Both the position numbers and the translations under genes were made by a program. Below the pieces are notes generated by a model. The model searched no databases. It was not told where the DNA came from and was given only the letters and a program-made list of their open reading frames with translations. Below are positions 32,058-32,820 of a stretch of 32,820 nucleotides of DNA, one piece after another. Source of the DNA: Candidatus Cryptobacteroides excrementipullorum (GTDB lineage: Bacteria > Bacteroidota > Bacteroidia > Bacteroidales > UBA932); assembly GCA_017695065.1 (NCBI GenBank), contig JADILZ010000099.1, forward strand, positions 1 through 32,820, in the 5' to 3' direction. Each line of letters opens with the position of its first letter. The stretch's first letter is position 1.

Positions 32058-32820
32058 CTACCGGCACAGCCGCTCAAGGGACAATTCCACAAGGGCTCTC
32101 ACATGAGGCTTGTAGTCCGTGTCGCTGCTCTTGAAATACCTGTTGGCAATGATGGCGCAGACAATACCGGCATTATGGCCGAGATGGGCGGCAATCCCGG
32201 CAATGGCCGACCCTTCCATCTCGAAGTTGGTGACACGCCAGTCCCCGAACCTGAAACTCTCGAACTTCTCCACCATGTCCGGCATCGCGAGAGGCATCCT
32301 CAGCACACGGCCCTGAGGCCCGTAGAATCCTGAAGCTGAAATGGTCATGCCCTTCACCGTACAGTCCTCGAAACGACGGCACATATCCTCCCCGGCATGC
32401 ACGAAATACGGGTCAGGAAGATGCCTGTCCCACCCGACATGGGCCTTGAAGGCCTCCTCGATATCCGGTACCACTATCCCGTCCCTGCCGGCATACCAGT
32501 TCAGGAGCCCGTCACATCCTATGGAAATATGCGAAAAGACAAAGGATCCTATGGGTATATCAGGCTGTATCGCTCCGGAGGTCCCGATTCTGAGAATGTT
32601 CAGCGACCTCTTGTCAGGCTTCGGCTCGCGCGTCTGGAAATCTATGTTGGCAAGGGCATCAAGCTCATTCATGACAATGTCGATATTGTCCGTACCGATA
32701 CCTGTGGAGAGCACAGTGACCCTTTTCCCCCTGTACATTCCGGTGACGGATACAAATTCCCTGGAAGCATGCATGAACTCCCTGTCCTCGAGATATCCAG
32801 CTACCATCTCCACCCTGCCC
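32058..32820 (-). CDS. nucleoside phosphorylase (uridine/purine type), partial
   Basis: A 5'-truncated gene running off the right edge; about 254 C-terminal residues are visible and the frame stays open at the edge (GRVEMVAGYLED). It belongs to the PNP/UDP phosphorylase family, which cleaves nucleosides with phosphate to base and ribose-1-phosphate in salvage. Diagnostic stretches are LSTGIGTDNIDIVMNELDAL, LRIGTSGAIQPDIPIGSFV and the nucleoside/ribose-binding VTNFEMEGSAIAGIA. About 35-40 N-terminal residues, including the first phosphate-binding DPGR motif, are probably just outside. The similarity is closest to uridine phosphorylase-like proteins of Bacteroidota, but base specificity is not certain. 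Confidence 0.88.
   Translation of the reverse strand, partial: GRVEMVAGYLEDREFMHASREFVSVTGMYRGKRVTVLSTGIGTDNIDIVMNELDALANIDFQTREPKPDKRSLNILRIGTSGAIQPDIPIGSFVFSHISIGCDGLLNWYAGRDGIVVPDIEEAFKAHVGWDRHLPDPYFVHAGEDMCRRFEDCTVKGMTISASGFYGPQGRVLRMPLAMPDMVEKFESFRFGDWRVTNFEMEGSAIAGIAAHLGHNAGIVCAIIANRYFKSSDTDYKPHVRALVELSLERLCR

Noticed and set aside
1..32820. Search for a defence, mobile or otherwise new multi-gene system
   Set aside because: No transposase, integrase, nuclease, toxin-antitoxin, reverse transcriptase, CRISPR array or long direct repeat was recognised. Genes are core or carbohydrate functions with familiar motifs.

Overview
The window reads as the chromosome of a member of Bacteroidota, most likely an uncultured gut-type Bacteroidales with fairly GC-rich coding sequence and AT-rich intergenic gaps. 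Three things point there. Many genes are preceded by the Bacteroides-type -7 box TAnnTTTG, several with a TTTG box 18-20 nt upstream. Most starts lack a Shine-Dalgarno sequence. The divergent clpC / gyrA-TPR block and the tandem yitT genes beside leuS also fit. No phage, insertion sequence, CRISPR array, tRNA or rRNA was seen.

Left part (1-10153): a possible ferredoxin-like gene tail is followed by a pair of NAD(P)-dependent SDR genes (classical SDR, then extended epimerase/reductase). Next comes a hexuronate catabolic locus. uxaC is on the minus strand, divergent from uxaB-uxaA-kduI-exuT on the plus strand. Together these genes import a hexuronate, isomerise it (UxaC), reduce tagaturonate (UxaB), dehydrate altronate to KDG (UxaA) and isomerise the ketouronate from pectin or glycosaminoglycan disaccharides (KduI). 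The KDG-processing enzymes, KduD, the mannonate branch (UxuAB) and a dedicated regulator are not in the window. A secreted alpha/beta hydrolase converges on exuT.

Middle part (10200-19700, all minus strand): ettA, a membrane-anchored AraC-type regulator, then a probable operon read right to left: SPOR-domain lipoprotein, a degenerate M28 peptidase fused to a TonB C-terminal domain, leuS, yitT, yitT, and a strong intrinsic terminator.

Right part (19877-32820): capA-like phosphoesterase and phoH (plus); gyrA and a TPR protein (minus, ending in a hairpin that pairs fully only in the minus-strand RNA); a clpC-type AAA+ gene lacking the usual middle domain (plus); a 41-codon small ORF with its own promoter box (minus); a HAD phosphatase, an AI-2E-family membrane protein and an esterase lipoprotein (plus); and a nucleoside phosphorylase (minus) cut by the window end.

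The less ordinary signals are: a 20-nt intergenic motif present three times, two copies sharing a longer leader; two promoters 29/32 identical including their spacer, one of which abuts a start codon; the pseudo-peptidase/TonB fusion; the M-domain-less Clp ATPase; and the small ORF. I did not find a defence, mobile or otherwise clearly new multi-gene system; most of the window is ordinary core and carbohydrate metabolism.
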